DNA from: a virus
Strand: one strand, 5' to 3'
DNA: 64,000 nt
Virus record (IMG/VR): IMGVR_UViG_3300025435_001056
Span: 62,001-126,000 of that record
Shown here: one piece after another, positions 23,677-36,600 of the stretch
Numbering within the stretch: the stretch's first letter is position 1
How the letters are laid out: each line of letters opens with the position of its first letter
Translations under genes and position numbers: made by a program
Notes under the pieces: model-generated
Told to the model about the DNA's origin: nothing
What the model saw: only the letters and a program-made list of their open reading frames with translations
Databases searched by the model: none

Positions 23677-26667
23677 TTAACTGTTTGATATGTAGGTTAT
23701 GGTTCCACCTATGCTGAGATTGGCACCCAGATCCGCAGCCGTAGCCCGTTTCAACTGCAAACTACTGCCTGTTACATAGTAGGCATACAGGGCAATGGTT
23801 GAGCTGTTGCTTGCAATAGTGCCGGTATAAACTTCAAGTTGCCCGGCACCAGCATAGTCCACACTCTGTAACGATCCTTGATAGCCGGGTTGATTGGCTG
23901 ATGTAAATGGCAGTCCAGTGATGGTGGCATTGCCCACGCCTGTATTGACACTGGTAACAATATCAAAGTTCAACACAACCAAGTTACCGGTCTTGATATA
24001 GTTACCAATCTGTGTGACATAGGTCTGGCTTCCTTGTGTGTTTGCAAACTGTAAGGTTGGTGTCCACGAACCTTGACTTTGTGTGGTAGCCGCGGTATAT
24101 TGTGTGGTAGCATCGCTAAATGTAATAGAGTTAGCTGTGACAGAATTGATGTTGCTGATACTGTAGCCTTGGCCATCTATGTTGGCAGTCAATATACCAT
24201 TAAATGCGCCGGTTGCTCCTGTGGCACCGGGTTCACCTGGATTACCTTGGACGCCAGTAGCACCAGTTGCGCCATTAGTTCCGGGTGTTCCTGTGGCTCC
24301 AGTAGCACCTGTAGTTCCTTGACCACCTGGCAAGCCCGAAGGTCCTGTGGCACCTGTGGCACCTGGGTTACCAGCCACGCCAGTGGCACCTGTAGTGCCC
24401 ATTACGCCTGTAGCACCTTGTGGGCCAGTAGCACCAAATCCACCTGCGGTCCAGCTCAATACGCCTGTGCCATCTGTGGTCAAGACCTCCCCGTTGCTAC
24501 CTGTATCAACCGGCAGGGTCAATGTGTAGCCAGCTGTGCCCGCGTTAGGCTGTAGCACAACATTGTTAGATCCTAGGCCAGTGCCAATGCTTGATACATT
24601 GGCTATGGAGAAGCTTTCACCATCCATGTTCTGTGTCAAAGTGCCGGCAAATACTCCAGTGGCACCTGTTGCGCCTTGAACACCTGTAGCGCCTTGAACA
24701 CCTGTTGCGCCAATAAAGCCCTGTATGCCAGTGGCTCCATTAAAGCCCTGTATACCAGTAGCACCAACAAATCCTTGAACTCCAGTGGCTCCATTAAAGC
24801 CCTGTATGCCGGTAGCACCCTGAATACCCTGTATGCCAGTGGCACCAACAAATCCTTGTATGCCTGTAGCTCCATTAAAGCCCTGTATACCAGTGGCGCC
24901 CTGAATACCTTGAACTCCAGTTGCTCCAGTAGTTCCTTGAATTCCGGTCGCTCCAACAAAACCTTGTATGCCAGTAGCTCCCTGAATACCTTGTATGCCA
25001 GTGGCACCAACAAATCCTTGAACTCCAGTAGCACCCTGGAAGCCCATTACACCAGTAGCACCATCGAGTCCTGGCAAGCCATCATTACCAGCATTGCCCA
25101 TAACACCAGTGGCTCCCTGGAAGCCCATGATGCCTGTAGCACCTGTTGTGCCCATTACACCTGTTGCACCTGTGGCACCAATTCCGGTAGCACCAGTGGC
25201 GCCTACTGCGCCCACTGCGCCATCCAAGTTCACTGTCCAGGTTGTGGATGGTGTGGCTGTGGCATGTGACGCATCAGTTATTATAGCACTCAAAGCGCCA
25301 GTGCCTGAATCGTAACTGCTGATCGTGCCTACTGTGTAATCGGTGTAGTCATATAGATATGCAATCACGATGCTCTGTGCTGGTGTATAAGCAAGTCCAG
25401 TTTCAACAGTCAAAGTAATGGTGGCTCCATTTACATAATCGCTCAAACTCAAAAGTGAGCTTGAAGTGGTTGAATACTTGTCACCATTGGTTCCAGCTAC
25501 ACCTGTTGCACCAGTGGTTCCTTGGACTCCGGTAGCTCCCTGAACTCCGGTGGCTCCAACGAAGCCCTGTATGCCAGTGGCACCTGTAAAGCCTTGTATG
25601 CCGGTTGCGCCAACCAAGCCTTGAACACCAGTTGCCCCTTGGAATCCTTGAACTCCAGTTGCCCCAATAAAGCCCTGTATACCAGTTGCGCCAACCAAGC
25701 CCTGTATACCAGTTGCGCCTATAAAGCCTTGGATACCGGTTGCTCCTTGGATACCGGTTGCTCCTGTAGTTCCGTTTATGCCTGTAGCACCTGTTGTGCC
25801 CTGAATACCCGTTGCACCAGAGAATCCCATTACTCCAGTGGCACCAGTTGTGCCTGAGATACCAGTGGCACCAGTTGTTCCATGTATGCCAGTAGCACCC
25901 TGGAAGCCCATTACTCCTGTTGCTCCAGTAGCACCAGCACCGGTAGCACCTGTGGCTCCTACTACACCTGTTGCTCCTGTAGCGCCAACACCTTCGATGC
26001 CAGAAATACTAGTATCAAGCCATAATATATTGTGGTCAGCAGGTGCTGTTGATTGAGCAACAATACCCTGATCTCCAGTGGCACCCGTGGCTCCTGTAGT
26101 GCCTATGCCAGTCGCGCCAATCGATCCCATAACACCAGTAGCACCAGGGAATCCCATTACACCGGTAGCACCTGGGAAGCCCATAACACCTGTTGCACCT
26201 GTAGTGCCAGCGATACCTGTCGCGCCAGGGAATCCCATGACGCCAGTAGCACCAGTAGTTCCTGCTACGCCAGTGGCGCCTGTTGAACCTATGCCAGTTG
26301 CACCAACAAATCCTTGAACACCAGTTGCTCCATTAAATCCTTGAATGCCTGTAGCACCTGAGTTTCCTTGTATGCCGGTAGCACCTGTTGTGCCCATTAC
26401 ACCGGTAGCACCTGGCAAGCCCATCACTCCAGTGGCACCCGTTGTTCCTTGTGGTCCTGTGGCACCTGAGAATCCCATCACTCCCGTGGCACCTGAGTTT
26501 CCTTGTATGCCGGTAGCACCTGTGGCCCCTACTGATCCCCCAATACCGGTGATGTTTGAACCGTCACCATAAAGATAACTTCCTGCGGTACCTATTACAT
26601 TGCCTACAATGTTACCGGTAGTGCTAAACCCGCCGTCCGAGTTGAATGGTGTTATGTTTGCTGACAT
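23677..26667 (-). CDS. Giant collagen-like tail fibre, 996 aa
   Basis: An N-terminal segment with [13 protein letters not shown] leads into long Gly-X-Y tracts dominated by [15 protein letters not shown] and GATGIQGF (roughly residues 45-215, 230-390 and 470-680). They are broken by short globular inserts (for example [20 protein letters not shown]). The C-terminus ([16 protein letters not shown] to TYISNS) is a tail-fibre tip domain known from many phages. Gly-X-Y repeats form triple helices, so this should be a long trimeric fibre that binds the host. Pro is rare and Thr abundant. Confidence 0.85.
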   Translation of the reverse strand: MSANITPFNSDGGFSTTGNIVGNVIGTAGSYLYGDGSNITGIGGSVGATGATGIQGNSGATGVMGFSGATGPQGTTGATGVMGLPGATGVMGTTGATGIQGNSGATGIQGFNGATGVQGFVGATGIGSTGATGVAGTTGATGVMGFPGATGIAGTTGATGVMGFPGATGVMGFPGATGVMGSIGATGIGTTGATGATGDQGIVAQSTAPADHNILWLDTSISGIEGVGATGATGVVGATGATGAGATGATGVMGFQGATGIHGTTGATGISGTTGATGVMGFSGATGIQGTTGATGINGTTGATGIQGATGIQGFIGATGIQGLVGATGIQGFIGATGVQGFQGATGVQGLVGATGIQGFTGATGIQGFVGATGVQGATGVQGTTGATGVAGTNGDKYSTTSSSLLSLSDYVNGATITLTVETGLAYTPAQSIVIAYLYDYTDYTVGTISSYDSGTGALSAIITDASHATATPSTTWTVNLDGAVGAVGATGATGIGATGATGVMGTTGATGIMGFQGATGVMGNAGNDGLPGLDGATGVMGFQGATGVQGFVGATGIQGIQGATGIQGFVGATGIQGTTGATGVQGIQGATGIQGFNGATGIQGFVGATGIQGIQGATGIQGFNGATGVQGFVGATGIQGFNGATGIQGFIGATGVQGATGVQGATGATGVFAGTLTQNMDGESFSIANVSSIGTGLGSNNVVLQPNAGTAGYTLTLPVDTGSNGEVLTTDGTGVLSWTAGGFGATGPQGATGVMGTTGATGVAGNPGATGATGPSGLPGGQGTTGATGATGTPGTNGATGATGVQGNPGEPGATGATGAFNGILTANIDGQGYSISNINSVTANSITFSDATTQYTAATTQSQGSWTPTLQFANTQGSQTYVTQIGNYIKTGNLVVLNFDIVTSVNTGVGNATITGLPFTSANQPGYQGSLQSVDYAGAGQLEVYTGTIASNSSTIALYAYYVTGSSLQLKRATAADLGANLSIGGTITYISNS
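24195..26545 (-). repeat. Collagen-like Gly-X-Y repeat tracts in the 996-aa fibre
   Basis: Degenerate 9- and 18-nt units encoding Gly-Ala-Thr-Gly-X-Y recur over most of this interval. Codon use varies between copies, so the amino-acid repeat is kept while the DNA has drifted. Confidence 0.9.
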
Positions 26668-26677
26668 TTATTTGTCC

Positions 26678-29600
26678 TTAGTCGTATGTCTGGTTAAATT
26701 CTACAACATCAAATGTAAAGTAGTATGATCCATTGCTGGCTGTTCCGTTACCAGTAGCAGTGGCATTGATGAACATGGTGCCGTAGATGGGATCATAGGC
26801 AGGAACAATCACCACATCATCTTCGGTTGGATCTGTTTTGAGTCGATTGGTTATGCTGTAAGTTATGTCGCCAGAATCATTTCTGGCGGCAAAAATATCG
26901 GCCATCTGCATGTTTTGTGGTGTGCCGGCTCCGTGTTGGATACGCATGGTCATCCGAAATGCCCAGACCTTTGCGTTGTATGCGGTGTAGACCACCTGTG
27001 GAGAGCCAAAATCAGCACTCTGTATGAGGGTAGAAATTGTAACTTGATTGGTGCTGCCCGAGTTAGGTGATATGATTCTGCGTGTGCCGTATAGGCCCAG
27101 CTGCTCACCTTCGTAAGGGTTACCTGGATCGTAACTATTTTCTGTGCCAATCTTGACTGCGGGCAATATTACCTGACCGGATTCGTTGAACACGGTGGCT
27201 TTTGAGTTGACAGTTAGAGTTATATTTCCCCAGTCACCGTCGCCTTGCCCGGCATTGATTAGCACACTACCACCTACGGTCGCACAGCCAGTTGCGGTGC
27301 CACCATTCAATACCAAGGCTCCACCGGCCGAAGGAAGTCCACCTATACCGTTGGTTGTGCTGCCGCCACTCAAGACCAATGCACCAGCTATACGGTCAGT
27401 ATTGGCAGTTGCCCCAGTGATATACATTGTATTACCAAAATTGTTGCTGGTGATATTACCACCAACATTTAAGGTGCCGGTATTATCAAACTGCCAATAA
27501 CCTTGTGATCCAGTGCCATCACCATAGGTTGTGATATCAATATTACCATCTGGATAGGCTGTGAGACAACCAGCATAGTTTCCGTTGGCATAGAAACTGG
27601 TAAAGCTGGTTGGATTACCATTGCCACCATCCAGGCCTGTCCAGCCCTTGCCAGCAAAGCCTAGGCGGCCGCCACTTGGTAGGTATATCTCGCCATCTGC
27701 ACCAAAAGTCCAAAATCTGGTTGTGGTATTGGCAGTGTCATAAGTTTCAATGACAACATTGCTCAGGGTATTGACTGTGCTGATTGTGGTATCACTAAAG
27801 GTAATATTGCCAGTGTTGGCTGTGCCACTGCCCAGACTGACCTGAATGCCGTTGGCATAGTTTACAGCAAAAGTGTTGCCCGGTAATGTTAGGTTACCGG
27901 TTGGGTCAAAGGCCCAGGTCTTAGGGCTGGTGCTGTTGCCGGTAAGGACCAAGATGTTGCCATCGGCATATGAGTTGAAATCTATGGTGGCTATGTTGCC
28001 GGGACTGAAGGCATTGGTTACCCAGCCTACAGTGGCTGAAGCATTGGCACCTGCACCATATATTGCTAATACATTTCCATTATTGATCAACACTGATCCT
28101 GGTGCAATACCTATATCTCCAAGGTAGAGATTACCGTTGGTTTGGAATGAGTTGGCTGTGATATTGCCAGTGGTGCTGACGGAGTTGCTACCAAATGCAC
28201 CCAGCAAGGAAACCACATTTGAATCACCGTAGTTGCCGGTAACTCCATTCAAAATACTAACACCATTGGCATAGTTGATATTGCTGGTATTCAATGGTAG
28301 GGTTAGGTTGCCGGTGGTATCAAATGTCCATGTGTTGGCTGTACCGGCTTTGTTGCTTTGGATGCGCACATTGGTGGCGGCCATGAAGTCGGAGTTAGTA
28401 TCAGTGACAGCGATTCTATCCTGACCAGCTCGTTTCACATAGAAGTTGGCCGCGGAATTGATCGTCATGTTGGTTCCGCCATCTACTTTGATGTAACCGT
28501 TGTTGGTTGTACCGCCATCACTGCTGAATACGATCTGATCAAAAGCATCGGTATTCAGTAAGGTGATTGCGTTGGAGAATACATTGCCCACAACACTCAT
28601 GACAGCTGGGCCACCAGTAGAGGCCACAATAAACTGTCCATTGTAGGGTGATAAAGTTACAACACCAGCTTCAGATTCAAAAATCGTGCTGCCACCGCCA
28701 TCCCAGACAATAGCACCACTGGTAGCACCGGTGTTTTGACCGATATGCACATTACCGGCACCGTCAAAGGCCAAGTAGTTGATATAACCGTCGTTATCTA
28801 CACCGTTGACAAATCCTACCACATTGCCTACGCCTGACAGACCGCCTAAGCTCACATTGCTGGCCACCAACTGAGCACCTGTTAAGTTGAAGTTAATGTT
28901 ACCGGTGGTATCAAAAGTCCAAGAATAATCTGTGCCTGCATTGGTATTGATTGTGACATTGCCGTTGGCCATAGGAATGGACACATTGCTGAGACCATTA
29001 TAAATTGTGTTGGCTGTGCCGCCGCCTGCTGGTCCATAAGTTAATTCGTTGGTCGTGCTGTTGAAGTAAACAGCATTGGCAGTGTTGCTGGTATCATTGC
29101 GAACAGGATTAACATAGAATCCTGAGTTAGTTGGGTTTTGTGCCATAACAGCACCAGAGCCGTTTAATACAATGCTGTTTGCTGGTTGATTTGTGTAGCC
29201 AGCATAATATCCAATGGCTATAGCATTATCGCCTTGAGTTTCACCGCCAGCATAGTTACCAATGGCTATGGCATTGTTGCCTTGCTGGTCATAGGCTGCT
29301 GAGTAGCCAATGGCCACAGCAAAATCATGTTGGTTAGTTTGACCGGCGTAAGGACCAACAGCTACTGAATATTGTCCTTGTCCTTCGCTACCAGCACTAT
29401 CACCGACAGCAACACTGCTAGCACCTTGATTATTACCAGTCAAATAGCCAATGGAAATATTGTTTGGACCATACAAATTGTTGATATTGCCAATATTGGC
29501 CCAGGCTACTGAAATTCCTGTGAGGTTTGAACCGTCGCCGTGTAAGTAAGCACCAACAATGTTGCCAGTGGTTTCTATGTTAGCACTTCCTGTTAATGCA

Positions 29601-31489
29601 ACATTGCCGGTATTGATCACCCATGGTCCAGGACCACTACTGTTTACATCGAATTCGATATTGCCACCGCTGCTACTGATGTAAAGAGTTGGAGTGGCAT
29701 CAAAACCAATATAACCTAGATTGTTACCATTTTGAACAAAATACAAATCAGCATATGGGTCAACATACACACTGGCTGAAAAACCAGTTATGCTGTTAGA
29801 CAAAGTAGAGGTATTGCCCCAGCTTAGTATGCCTGTGCCATCTGTAGTTAATACCTGTGTGTTGCTACCAGTATCAACTGGAAGTGTAAGTGTGTAGCCT
29901 GCTGTGCTAGCATTGGGTTGTAGCACTACATTGTTGGTGCCAAGGCCTGTGCCAATACTGCTGACATTGGCGATTGAGAAACCTTCACCATCCATGTTTT
30001 GAGTAAGTTGGCCACTGAATACTCCAGTGGCGCCTGTAGCACCTATTCCAGTGGCTCCAGTTATGCCTGTAGCACCTGTAGTTCCTGCTACGCCTGTGGC
30101 ACCTGTAGTGCCTTGAATACCTGTAGCACCAGTTGTGCCCATGATACCTGTCGCGCCCTGGAAGCCCATGACGCCAGTAGCTCCCTGGAAGCCCATAATA
30201 CCAGTTGCACCAATCACACCTTGTATGCCAGTGGCTCCCGCAAATCCTTGTATACCAGTTGCACCTTGGAAGCCCATGATACCAGTGGCACCAGTAGTTC
30301 CTTGAACACCAGTTGCACCAGCAAAGCCCATGATACCTGTAGCACCAATCAAGCCCTGTATGCCGGTGGCTCCCTGAATGCCCTGAACTCCAGTTGCACC
30401 TGAAAAGCCCTGTATGCCAGTAGCTCCCGTAAATCCTTGAATACCTGTAGCACCGGTTGAACCTATGCCAGTAGCACCAGTAGTTCCTTGAACACCAGTA
30501 GCACCTGTTGAACCAGTTGGCCCTTTGATTGTGCCCACATCAGTCCAGGTTCCGCCAGCATATACCCATAGGTCGCCGGTAGTTTGATCTATAACGCCAT
30601 CACCATTGACTGCACCTGGGAAAGCGGCGTTTAATGTTGCCTGCGGATCACCGCCCACAGTGGGCACCGATCCAATAATTGTTACACTGGTTCCTGTAGC
30701 ACCTACAGGGCCAGTGGCTCCACGCACACCTGTAGCACCAGTAGGTCCTGTAGCACCCGAAGCACCAATGCCTGTGGCTCCAATAAGGCCGGTAGCACCT
30801 GTAGCACCTGTGGTGCCTTGTGGTCCTGTAGCACCTGTTGTGCCAACTCCAGTGCTGCCTGTTGCACCACGAATGCCTGTGGCACCAATAAAGCCCTGTA
30901 TACCAGTGGCACCCGAAGCACCTCTAACGCCTGTGGCACCAATAAAGCCCATGATGCCCGTAGCACCCGGTGTTCCTTGTGGGCCAGTTGCTCCAGTAGT
31001 TCCTTGAACACCTGTTGCACCCGAAAATCCCTGAATACCAGTGGCTCCCTGGAAGCCCATAACGCCAGTGGCACCTGTAGTGCCAACTCCGGTAGCACCT
31101 GTGGTTCCACGAATGCCTGTTGCTCCTGGTGTGCCTTGTGGGCCAGTGGCTCCAGTAGCACCAACTCCAGTTGCTCCTGTAGTTCCCGGTGATCCAGTAG
31201 CGCCAGTGGCACCTGTTGTTCCCTGTGATCCTGTAGCTCCCGTGGCACCTGTGGTTCCACGAATGCCTGTTGCGCCTGTAGCACCTGTATATGAGGGTCC
31301 AGAAGCACCTGCTGCACCTGTAGCGCCTGTAGCGCCGGCTGAACCTGTGGCACCTGTGGCACCTGTGGCACCATTGACACCACCTGTGGCCACCCATTTG
31401 GTGCCGTCATAAGTGTAGGCCACACCATTCGAGGCAGTATACATGTCGCCTGGGTTGGCTGGGTAGGGAAAAACGATGTTTGTAGTCAT
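26678..31489 (-). CDS. Giant collagen-like tail fibre with YadA-like head repeats, 1603 aa
   Basis: The start ([21 protein letters not shown]) is a carbohydrate/fibre attachment type seen in phage fibres. Gly-X-Y tracts cover about residues 38-270 and 330-490, separated by a module reading [20 protein letters not shown]. The middle has [10 protein letters not shown]-type fibre repeats and, at about 29140-29470, YadA/trimeric-adhesin head repeats (SVAVG, AVAIG and AIAIG units). The C-terminal 100 residues are a separate beta domain. A long trimeric host-binding fibre is the clear role; a late-type promoter stands just upstream. Confidence 0.87.
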   Translation of the reverse strand: MTTNIVFPYPANPGDMYTASNGVAYTYDGTKWVATGGVNGATGATGATGSAGATGATGAAGASGPSYTGATGATGIRGTTGATGATGSQGTTGATGATGSPGTTGATGVGATGATGPQGTPGATGIRGTTGATGVGTTGATGVMGFQGATGIQGFSGATGVQGTTGATGPQGTPGATGIMGFIGATGVRGASGATGIQGFIGATGIRGATGSTGVGTTGATGPQGTTGATGATGLIGATGIGASGATGPTGATGVRGATGPVGATGTSVTIIGSVPTVGGDPQATLNAAFPGAVNGDGVIDQTTGDLWVYAGGTWTDVGTIKGPTGSTGATGVQGTTGATGIGSTGATGIQGFTGATGIQGFSGATGVQGIQGATGIQGLIGATGIMGFAGATGVQGTTGATGIMGFQGATGIQGFAGATGIQGVIGATGIMGFQGATGVMGFQGATGIMGTTGATGIQGTTGATGVAGTTGATGITGATGIGATGATGVFSGQLTQNMDGEGFSIANVSSIGTGLGTNNVVLQPNASTAGYTLTLPVDTGSNTQVLTTDGTGILSWGNTSTLSNSITGFSASVYVDPYADLYFVQNGNNLGYIGFDATPTLYISSSGGNIEFDVNSSGPGPWVINTGNVALTGSANIETTGNIVGAYLHGDGSNLTGISVAWANIGNINNLYGPNNISIGYLTGNNQGASSVAVGDSAGSEGQGQYSVAVGPYAGQTNQHDFAVAIGYSAAYDQQGNNAIAIGNYAGGETQGDNAIAIGYYAGYTNQPANSIVLNGSGAVMAQNPTNSGFYVNPVRNDTSNTANAVYFNSTTNELTYGPAGGGTANTIYNGLSNVSIPMANGNVTINTNAGTDYSWTFDTTGNINFNLTGAQLVASNVSLGGLSGVGNVVGFVNGVDNDGYINYLAFDGAGNVHIGQNTGATSGAIVWDGGGSTIFESEAGVVTLSPYNGQFIVASTGGPAVMSVVGNVFSNAITLLNTDAFDQIVFSSDGGTTNNGYIKVDGGTNMTINSAANFYVKRAGQDRIAVTDTNSDFMAATNVRIQSNKAGTANTWTFDTTGNLTLPLNTSNINYANGVSILNGVTGNYGDSNVVSLLGAFGSNSVSTTGNITANSFQTNGNLYLGDIGIAPGSVLINNGNVLAIYGAGANASATVGWVTNAFSPGNIATIDFNSYADGNILVLTGNSTSPKTWAFDPTGNLTLPGNTFAVNYANGIQVSLGSGTANTGNITFSDTTISTVNTLSNVVIETYDTANTTTRFWTFGADGEIYLPSGGRLGFAGKGWTGLDGGNGNPTSFTSFYANGNYAGCLTAYPDGNIDITTYGDGTGSQGYWQFDNTGTLNVGGNITSNNFGNTMYITGATANTDRIAGALVLSGGSTTNGIGGLPSAGGALVLNGGTATGCATVGGSVLINAGQGDGDWGNITLTVNSKATVFNESGQVILPAVKIGTENSYDPGNPYEGEQLGLYGTRRIISPNSGSTNQVTISTLIQSADFGSPQVVYTAYNAKVWAFRMTMRIQHGAGTPQNMQMADIFAARNDSGDITYSITNRLKTDPTEDDVVIVPAYDPIYGTMFINATATGNGTASNGSYYFTFDVVEFNQTYD
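30010..31385 (-). repeat. Collagen-like Gly-X-Y repeat tracts in the 1603-aa fibre
   Basis: Two blocks of GAT-rich Gly-X-Y repeats (about 30010-30515 and 30690-31385) flank the [10 protein letters not shown] module at about 30530-30690, which also occurs in the 1631-residue fibre (36720-36890). Confidence 0.88.
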
Positions 31490-31510
31490 GGGACCAATCC
31501 TGTTATCTTG

Positions 31511-31516
31511 TATTTA
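31511..31516 (-). promoter_or_regulatory. Late-type promoter (ACTAAATAC) for the 1603-aa fibre
   Basis: Minus-strand TAAATA ends 21 nt before the ATG at 31489, with AGGATTGG between. Confidence 0.55.
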
Positions 31517-31528
31517 GTTTGATTCGTA

Positions 31529-32914
31529 TTACACACCGTATCTACTCCTTACAGCGGTATAATTTTGTTGTATTTCTGCTGTGGTCAAGGCACGATTATA
31601 GATCAAGGCCTGGCCAATTTTGGCATTCAAGTATTCTGAATTGTTGGTAACGCCAATGCCTAGGGCACTGGTAGTAACATTGTGACTGCCGCCCGGAGTG
31701 TCAGACGAGATCTGTGTGCCGTTTACCCAAAGGCTACGAGTAGTGCCGTCAAATTTGGCCACCACATTGAACCATTGTGTTACTGGGCTGAGACTACTGC
31801 TACCCACTAAATCATTGCCCCACCAATAGTTGTATAAACTATTATTTCCATTGTTTCTGAGTGCGTTTACCAAGTTGGTGTTGCCCCAGGCACTACCAAT
31901 ACCAATGATACCGCCATTACCCCAACTGCCGCCCATTTGAATCCAGGCACTCAAAGTATATGAGCTATTACCAGTGGGAATTCCAGTGGTAGTGGCTTTA
32001 TTAAAGTAGCCGTTACTGGTTAGAGTAAAGTAGCCGCCGCCCGAAGCGGTATATGTGATATTACTGGAATTCTGCATGACCACATTGTTGTTTTGACCAC
32101 TGAGATCATACCAAGTGGTGCCAGATCCTGGGTAACTTGCGGTGCTGTTGGCGTCAAGATACAACTGTAATCCACTGCTAACCGTGCCAAAATACTGGTT
32201 GTAAACAGCGTTGTAGTTTTGCTGTATTTCACTGGAGTTCAAGGCTCTCCCATAAATGGCCACAACGCCAATGTCACCATACCAATAGTTATCAGACAGT
32301 GCCACAGCTTCCCCACCGTTGGTGGCCCACTGACTCAGTGTCTGTCCTGGAGTAGTTCCCACAGCTTGTCCATTCAGGTAATAAGTCACCAGTCCAGCTC
32401 CAGTTTCAGTTACAGCTACCACGAACCATTGATTGGCTGTAATTGAAATATTGTTAGATAATCCTCCACCGCCAACTGCACTGAAATGTATTTGATAATT
32501 GTTTGATGTGTCGTGGTGTATATAGGTATTGAAGTTCCTGTTACCGCTGACCGAGCCAAATAAACAACGATACTGATCAACACCTGCGGTCCAGGCACTG
32601 GCGTTCATCCTGGCCACAATAAATGTGGTCTTGCCTGTATAGGTTTGATTGTATTTGGCAGTAGGGGTGCTGGCATACTGTGAGCTAGTGCCATTGAAAG
32701 AGAAGTAACTGGCTGTGCCAACATTGGTAAATGCAGGACTTCCGACCAGGGTGGCATTGTTGGTGTTGGTTGACAGATCAGTCCAGGTAGTGCCTGATCC
32801 GGCGTAACTGGCTGTATTGCCAGCGTTTAGGTATAACAGAGCACCGGCGGAATTAAACGATGAGTCATACACATTAAAGCCTTGTATGTTTATACCTTGA
32901 ATTATTGTTGTCAT
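31529..32914 (-). CDS. Tail protein with two LamG/concanavalin-like lectin domains, 461 aa
   Basis: Two paralogous LamG-type domains follow in tandem: residues about 24-240 (LLYLNAGNTASYAGSGTTW ... IYGRALNSSEIQQNY) and about 245-460 (LQLYLDANSTASYPGSGTTW ... IYNRALTTAEIQQNY). The N-terminal IIQGINIQGFNVYD resembles that of the next gene, so both share an anchor. LamG folds usually bind sugars; here they would recognise host surface glycans. ATGA overlap with the upstream gene. Confidence 0.88.
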   Translation of the reverse strand: MTTIIQGINIQGFNVYDSSFNSAGALLYLNAGNTASYAGSGTTWTDLSTNTNNATLVGSPAFTNVGTASYFSFNGTSSQYASTPTAKYNQTYTGKTTFIVARMNASAWTAGVDQYRCLFGSVSGNRNFNTYIHHDTSNNYQIHFSAVGGGGLSNNISITANQWFVVAVTETGAGLVTYYLNGQAVGTTPGQTLSQWATNGGEAVALSDNYWYGDIGVVAIYGRALNSSEIQQNYNAVYNQYFGTVSSGLQLYLDANSTASYPGSGTTWYDLSGQNNNVVMQNSSNITYTASGGGYFTLTSNGYFNKATTTGIPTGNSSYTLSAWIQMGGSWGNGGIIGIGSAWGNTNLVNALRNNGNNSLYNYWWGNDLVGSSSLSPVTQWFNVVAKFDGTTRSLWVNGTQISSDTPGGSHNVTTSALGIGVTNNSEYLNAKIGQALIYNRALTTAEIQQNYTAVRSRYGV

Positions 32915-33615
32915 ACGCCAAATCTACCTTTCAACCCATAGTAGTTTTGTTGTATCTGTTCTACTGTGAGTTTGGTGTTATACAGTTCTAAATTGGCCAC
33001 ATAGCCCCAGGGCTGATCATTGGCCGTTTGTATATTACCCCAGGCATAGTGATACTGCCCAGCCACTGATTTGGCCACACTGGATCCAACCTGTTGGCCG
33101 TTGATATAGAATGTCTGACCTGAGGCATCGCCTACTGTGGCAAATTGGGCCCAGACATCACCATAGGCCGCCATGTTGTAGCCCGAACTGTTGAATCCAG
33201 TGTTAGCAGGAAGATTATCCCACATGCCCAACAGATTAGTCCCTGAATTAACAATGATGGCGTGACCGCCTGTTCCATAACATCTTAGCAGGGTTCTAAA
33301 AGGTGTTGTAGTGGATCTTACCCGCACCCAGCTGATGTAGGTAAAGTTTGTGGGTATCTGTATTGTAGTTGAGTTGGCTAGGATAACCTGCCCAGTGGCA
33401 CTACAGTTAAAACATTTTACGCCACTCAGCGTAGTATAAAGATTACTATTGCTCAAGGTATGTGTGTAACCATTTCCTGACAGGTCGTTTACAGTAGTTC
33501 CTGTGCCTGAATAGCTGGCAGCATTGTTGGCATCGAGATACAGAACCAGCCCAGTGGGCATGACGCCACCATCCACAACTCTTATTCCACGGAGTGCGAC
33601 ACCTTGTACGATCAT
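32911..33615 (-). CDS. Tail protein with one LamG/concanavalin-like domain, 234 aa
   Basis: One LamG-type domain ([20 protein letters not shown] ... [19 protein letters not shown]) follows the anchor [18 protein letters not shown] start it at the ATG that overlaps the upstream stop (ATGA), because the anchor matches the start of the 32914 gene; the longer frame from 33642 would extend into the upstream gene. It likely arose by duplication with its neighbour. Confidence 0.87.
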   Translation of the reverse strand: MIVQGVALRGIRVVDGGVMPTGLVLYLDANNAASYSGTGTTVNDLSGNGYTHTLSNSNLYTTLSGVKCFNCSATGQVILANSTTIQIPTNFTYISWVRVRSTTTPFRTLLRCYGTGGHAIIVNSGTNLLGMWDNLPANTGFNSSGYNMAAYGDVWAQFATVGDASGQTFYINGQQVGSSVAKSVAGQYHYAWGNIQTANDQPWGYVANLELYNTKLTVEQIQQNYYGLKGRFGV

Positions 33616-36600
33616 AGATACTCTAGGGCAACATGACAACACAACTGGCTGGAAGTACTACCGCCAGTTGAAGCACCTACAGCAATCCAGGTTCCTGCTG
33701 GAGTCCAACTAGTAATATCAATAGCATTGTCACATACTCCGGTGTCGCCAGTATACACATAGGCATATCGCTGTGCGCCTACTTTTCTAACCATGATACG
33801 GCTGGTTTGCCAGACGCCTTGATACACTACACCTGCTCTAAAGCTGACAGCGTTGCCGGTGGTAGCACCATTGCTATACCACTGTGTTCTAAGGTTAGTA
33901 TAAGTCAAGTATCTCAAGCCAACGGCACCGTTGGTTACACCTAATGGTTGCGAGGCACCGCCGTTGGTGTTGCCACCAAATGTGGCCCAGACACCATCTG
34001 CTGGATTAGATCCGCTATTGCTGGTAAACCAGGACCATTCCATGACAAAATCTTTGGTAAAATCAAAAGTAGTGGTATTCCAGGCCACCGAACCACTCTT
34101 GGCGGTGGTGTTGGCGGTGAGTTGAACACCGTCACTGAAGTTTGAGTAAGTAGCATCACCTAAGATCGATCCTGTAATTGACCCACCTGTGGCAGGTGTG
34201 CCGTGAATCATTGCAGTCCAGTCAAACTTGCGTTGATTAGCAAATATGGCCGGAGTGCTTGAAGACAATACAATATTACCAGCAGTGGTAATGATTGATT
34301 GGGCGTTGCTTAAAACAATATCACCACCGGCCGGTATGGTCAAATTACCGGTATTGTCAAAGGTCCAGGTATAACTGCCGGCTACAATGCCCACATTGGC
34401 CTGCGATCCTACAATATTGCCAGCGGCACTGTAAGTCACATTGGTCAGGCCAGCACCATTGCCAATGAAGTTACCGGCTGATATGTTACCTGTGGTAGAG
34501 ATGCTGTTACTGCCAATATTGGCCAAGTTGGCATTGCCATAACTGGCTGGTAATCCAGTAAGTTGGCTACCATTACCTATGAAGTAGTTGCCGGTGATAT
34601 TACCAGCGGCACTGATCACAGACTGTGTGTTGGCCAACAAGATGTCGCCTCCTGGCGGAACTGTTAGGTTGCCAGTGTTGTCAAAGGTCCAGGTATATGC
34701 GCCTGCTACCAGTTGAACATTGGCGCTGGTTCCGGTCACATTGCCGGTGATGTTTATGTTGCCAGTTATGTTGCCGGCTGTGATATTGCCTGTGGTGCTG
34801 ATCGTGTTGCTACCGTAGGCGGCCAAGAATGTTGCCACATTGCTATTGCCATAGGTAGCTGGTAATCCAGTGAGTTGGCTACCGTTACCAAACAAGTAGT
34901 TGCCGGTAATGTTGCCAGTAGTGCTAATCGTGGCCACATTTGAGATTGAGTAGCCTTGCCCATTGAGATTGGCAGTTAGGTTACCACTGAAACTTCCTGA
35001 GGCACCCGAGGCACCTGTGGCTCCTATGACACCTTGTAATTCTGTAGCACTAATAACTGGAGCAGTGCTTTCGCCCCAAGTAATAGTGGCACTTGCTCTT
35101 GGCATTTTCCAAGAATATGTGTATGTGCCAGCCGGTGGGTTATCTATGAAAACTTGGCATACGCTTTGATTTTCGTTGGCTGCGCTGGATTCAAAGAATT
35201 GTGGATTGCCCAGGGCCACAGCACCACGATACCATTGAACAGTTCCAAAAAATGCCGCAGAATTATTGACAGCATCACCCGAACCTACCAGTTCAACTGG
35301 ACCGCCGGTGGTTGTGATGGTCAGGCTCAATATTGTGCCATTGGCATTGACCACCGGAGGACTGGAAACATTGCCCAAGACCTGAACATAGTTCAATGAA
35401 CTCAATGCTCCGGCTCCGGTTGCACCGACTGGTCCTTGTAGGCCAGTTGCTCCGGTTGCGCCATTTGCGCCCGCTGTGCCAGTTGCACCTGTGGCACCCG
35501 AAGCACCAGCTGAACCCGAAGCACCTGTAGCACCATTGGCTCCTGCTGTGCCTGTTGCTCCACGAGCTCCGGTGGCACCTGTAGGACCAGTTGCTCCTGT
35601 GGCACCTGGTGTGTTGGGTGCGGCATCTACCCATTGGCTGCCTGATCCATCGGTATACCACAGGTATAATCTGCCAGAAACTTCATCCCACCAGAGTGTA
35701 GATGCTGTGGGACTGGTTGGTGCTGTGTTGCTTTGTATGATACTGCCCGAACCGCCACCTCCATTGCCAGTGCCCGAAGGTGCGGCCTGCACCCATTGGC
35801 TGCCGGACATGTCGGTATACCAAACAAAGAATGTGCCTGATACAGTGTCCCACCACAAGGTACTGCTGGTTGGTGATCCTGGCGCTGTATTACTCTGTAT
35901 GACTCCGCCGCCGGTGCCGCTGATGTTGGTCAGTTGACTGCCGTCGCCGATAAAATAGTTGGCTGTGATGTTGCCTATGTTGCTGATGCTGAAACCATTG
36001 CCATTGATGTTGGCAGTGAGATTTCCGTTAAACGCACCAGTAGCACCTGTGACGCCTGTGGCACCAGCTACACCTGTAGCACCTGTAGTGCCAGCTACAC
36101 CCGTGGCTCCAGTCTGTCCATCAACACCAGTGGCACCTTTAACGCCTGTGGCACCAGCTACACCTGTAGCACCTGTAGTGCCAGCTACACCCGTGGCTCC
36201 AGTGGTGCCTTTTACACCTGTGGCACCTGATGCACCTATGCCGGTAGCACCTGTAGGGCCTTGAACGCCTGTAGCACCTGGTGTTCCCTGTGGTCCTGTA
36301 GCACCAGTTGATCCACGAACACCTGTGGCACCCACAGTTCCTGCAACACCTGTAGCACCTGCGGGTCCTTGTGATCCAGTGGCACCGGTTGATCCACGAA
36401 CACCTGTGGCTCCTGGAGATCCAGTGACACCTGTAGCACCTGTGGTTCCACGAACACCCGTAGCTCCAGTAGAACCTATGCCAGTGGCACCTGTGGTTCC
36501 TTGTGGTCCTGTGGATCCCTGAACACCAGTAGCACCAGTTGTGCCAACACCAGTGGCTCCTGTGGTTCCACGCACACCTGTAGCCCCTGTTGCTCCACGG

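Noticed and set aside
24676-30403. Cys/Ser-rich plus-strand frames ([10 protein letters not shown] type)
   Set aside because: Second antisense frame of the same repeats; composition is an artefact of the repeat codons.
33616-33642. Nine extra N-terminal residues (MLSCCPRVS) on the LamG protein
   Set aside because: The neighbour shares the anchor that starts at MIVQG; the ATGA overlap supports 33615.
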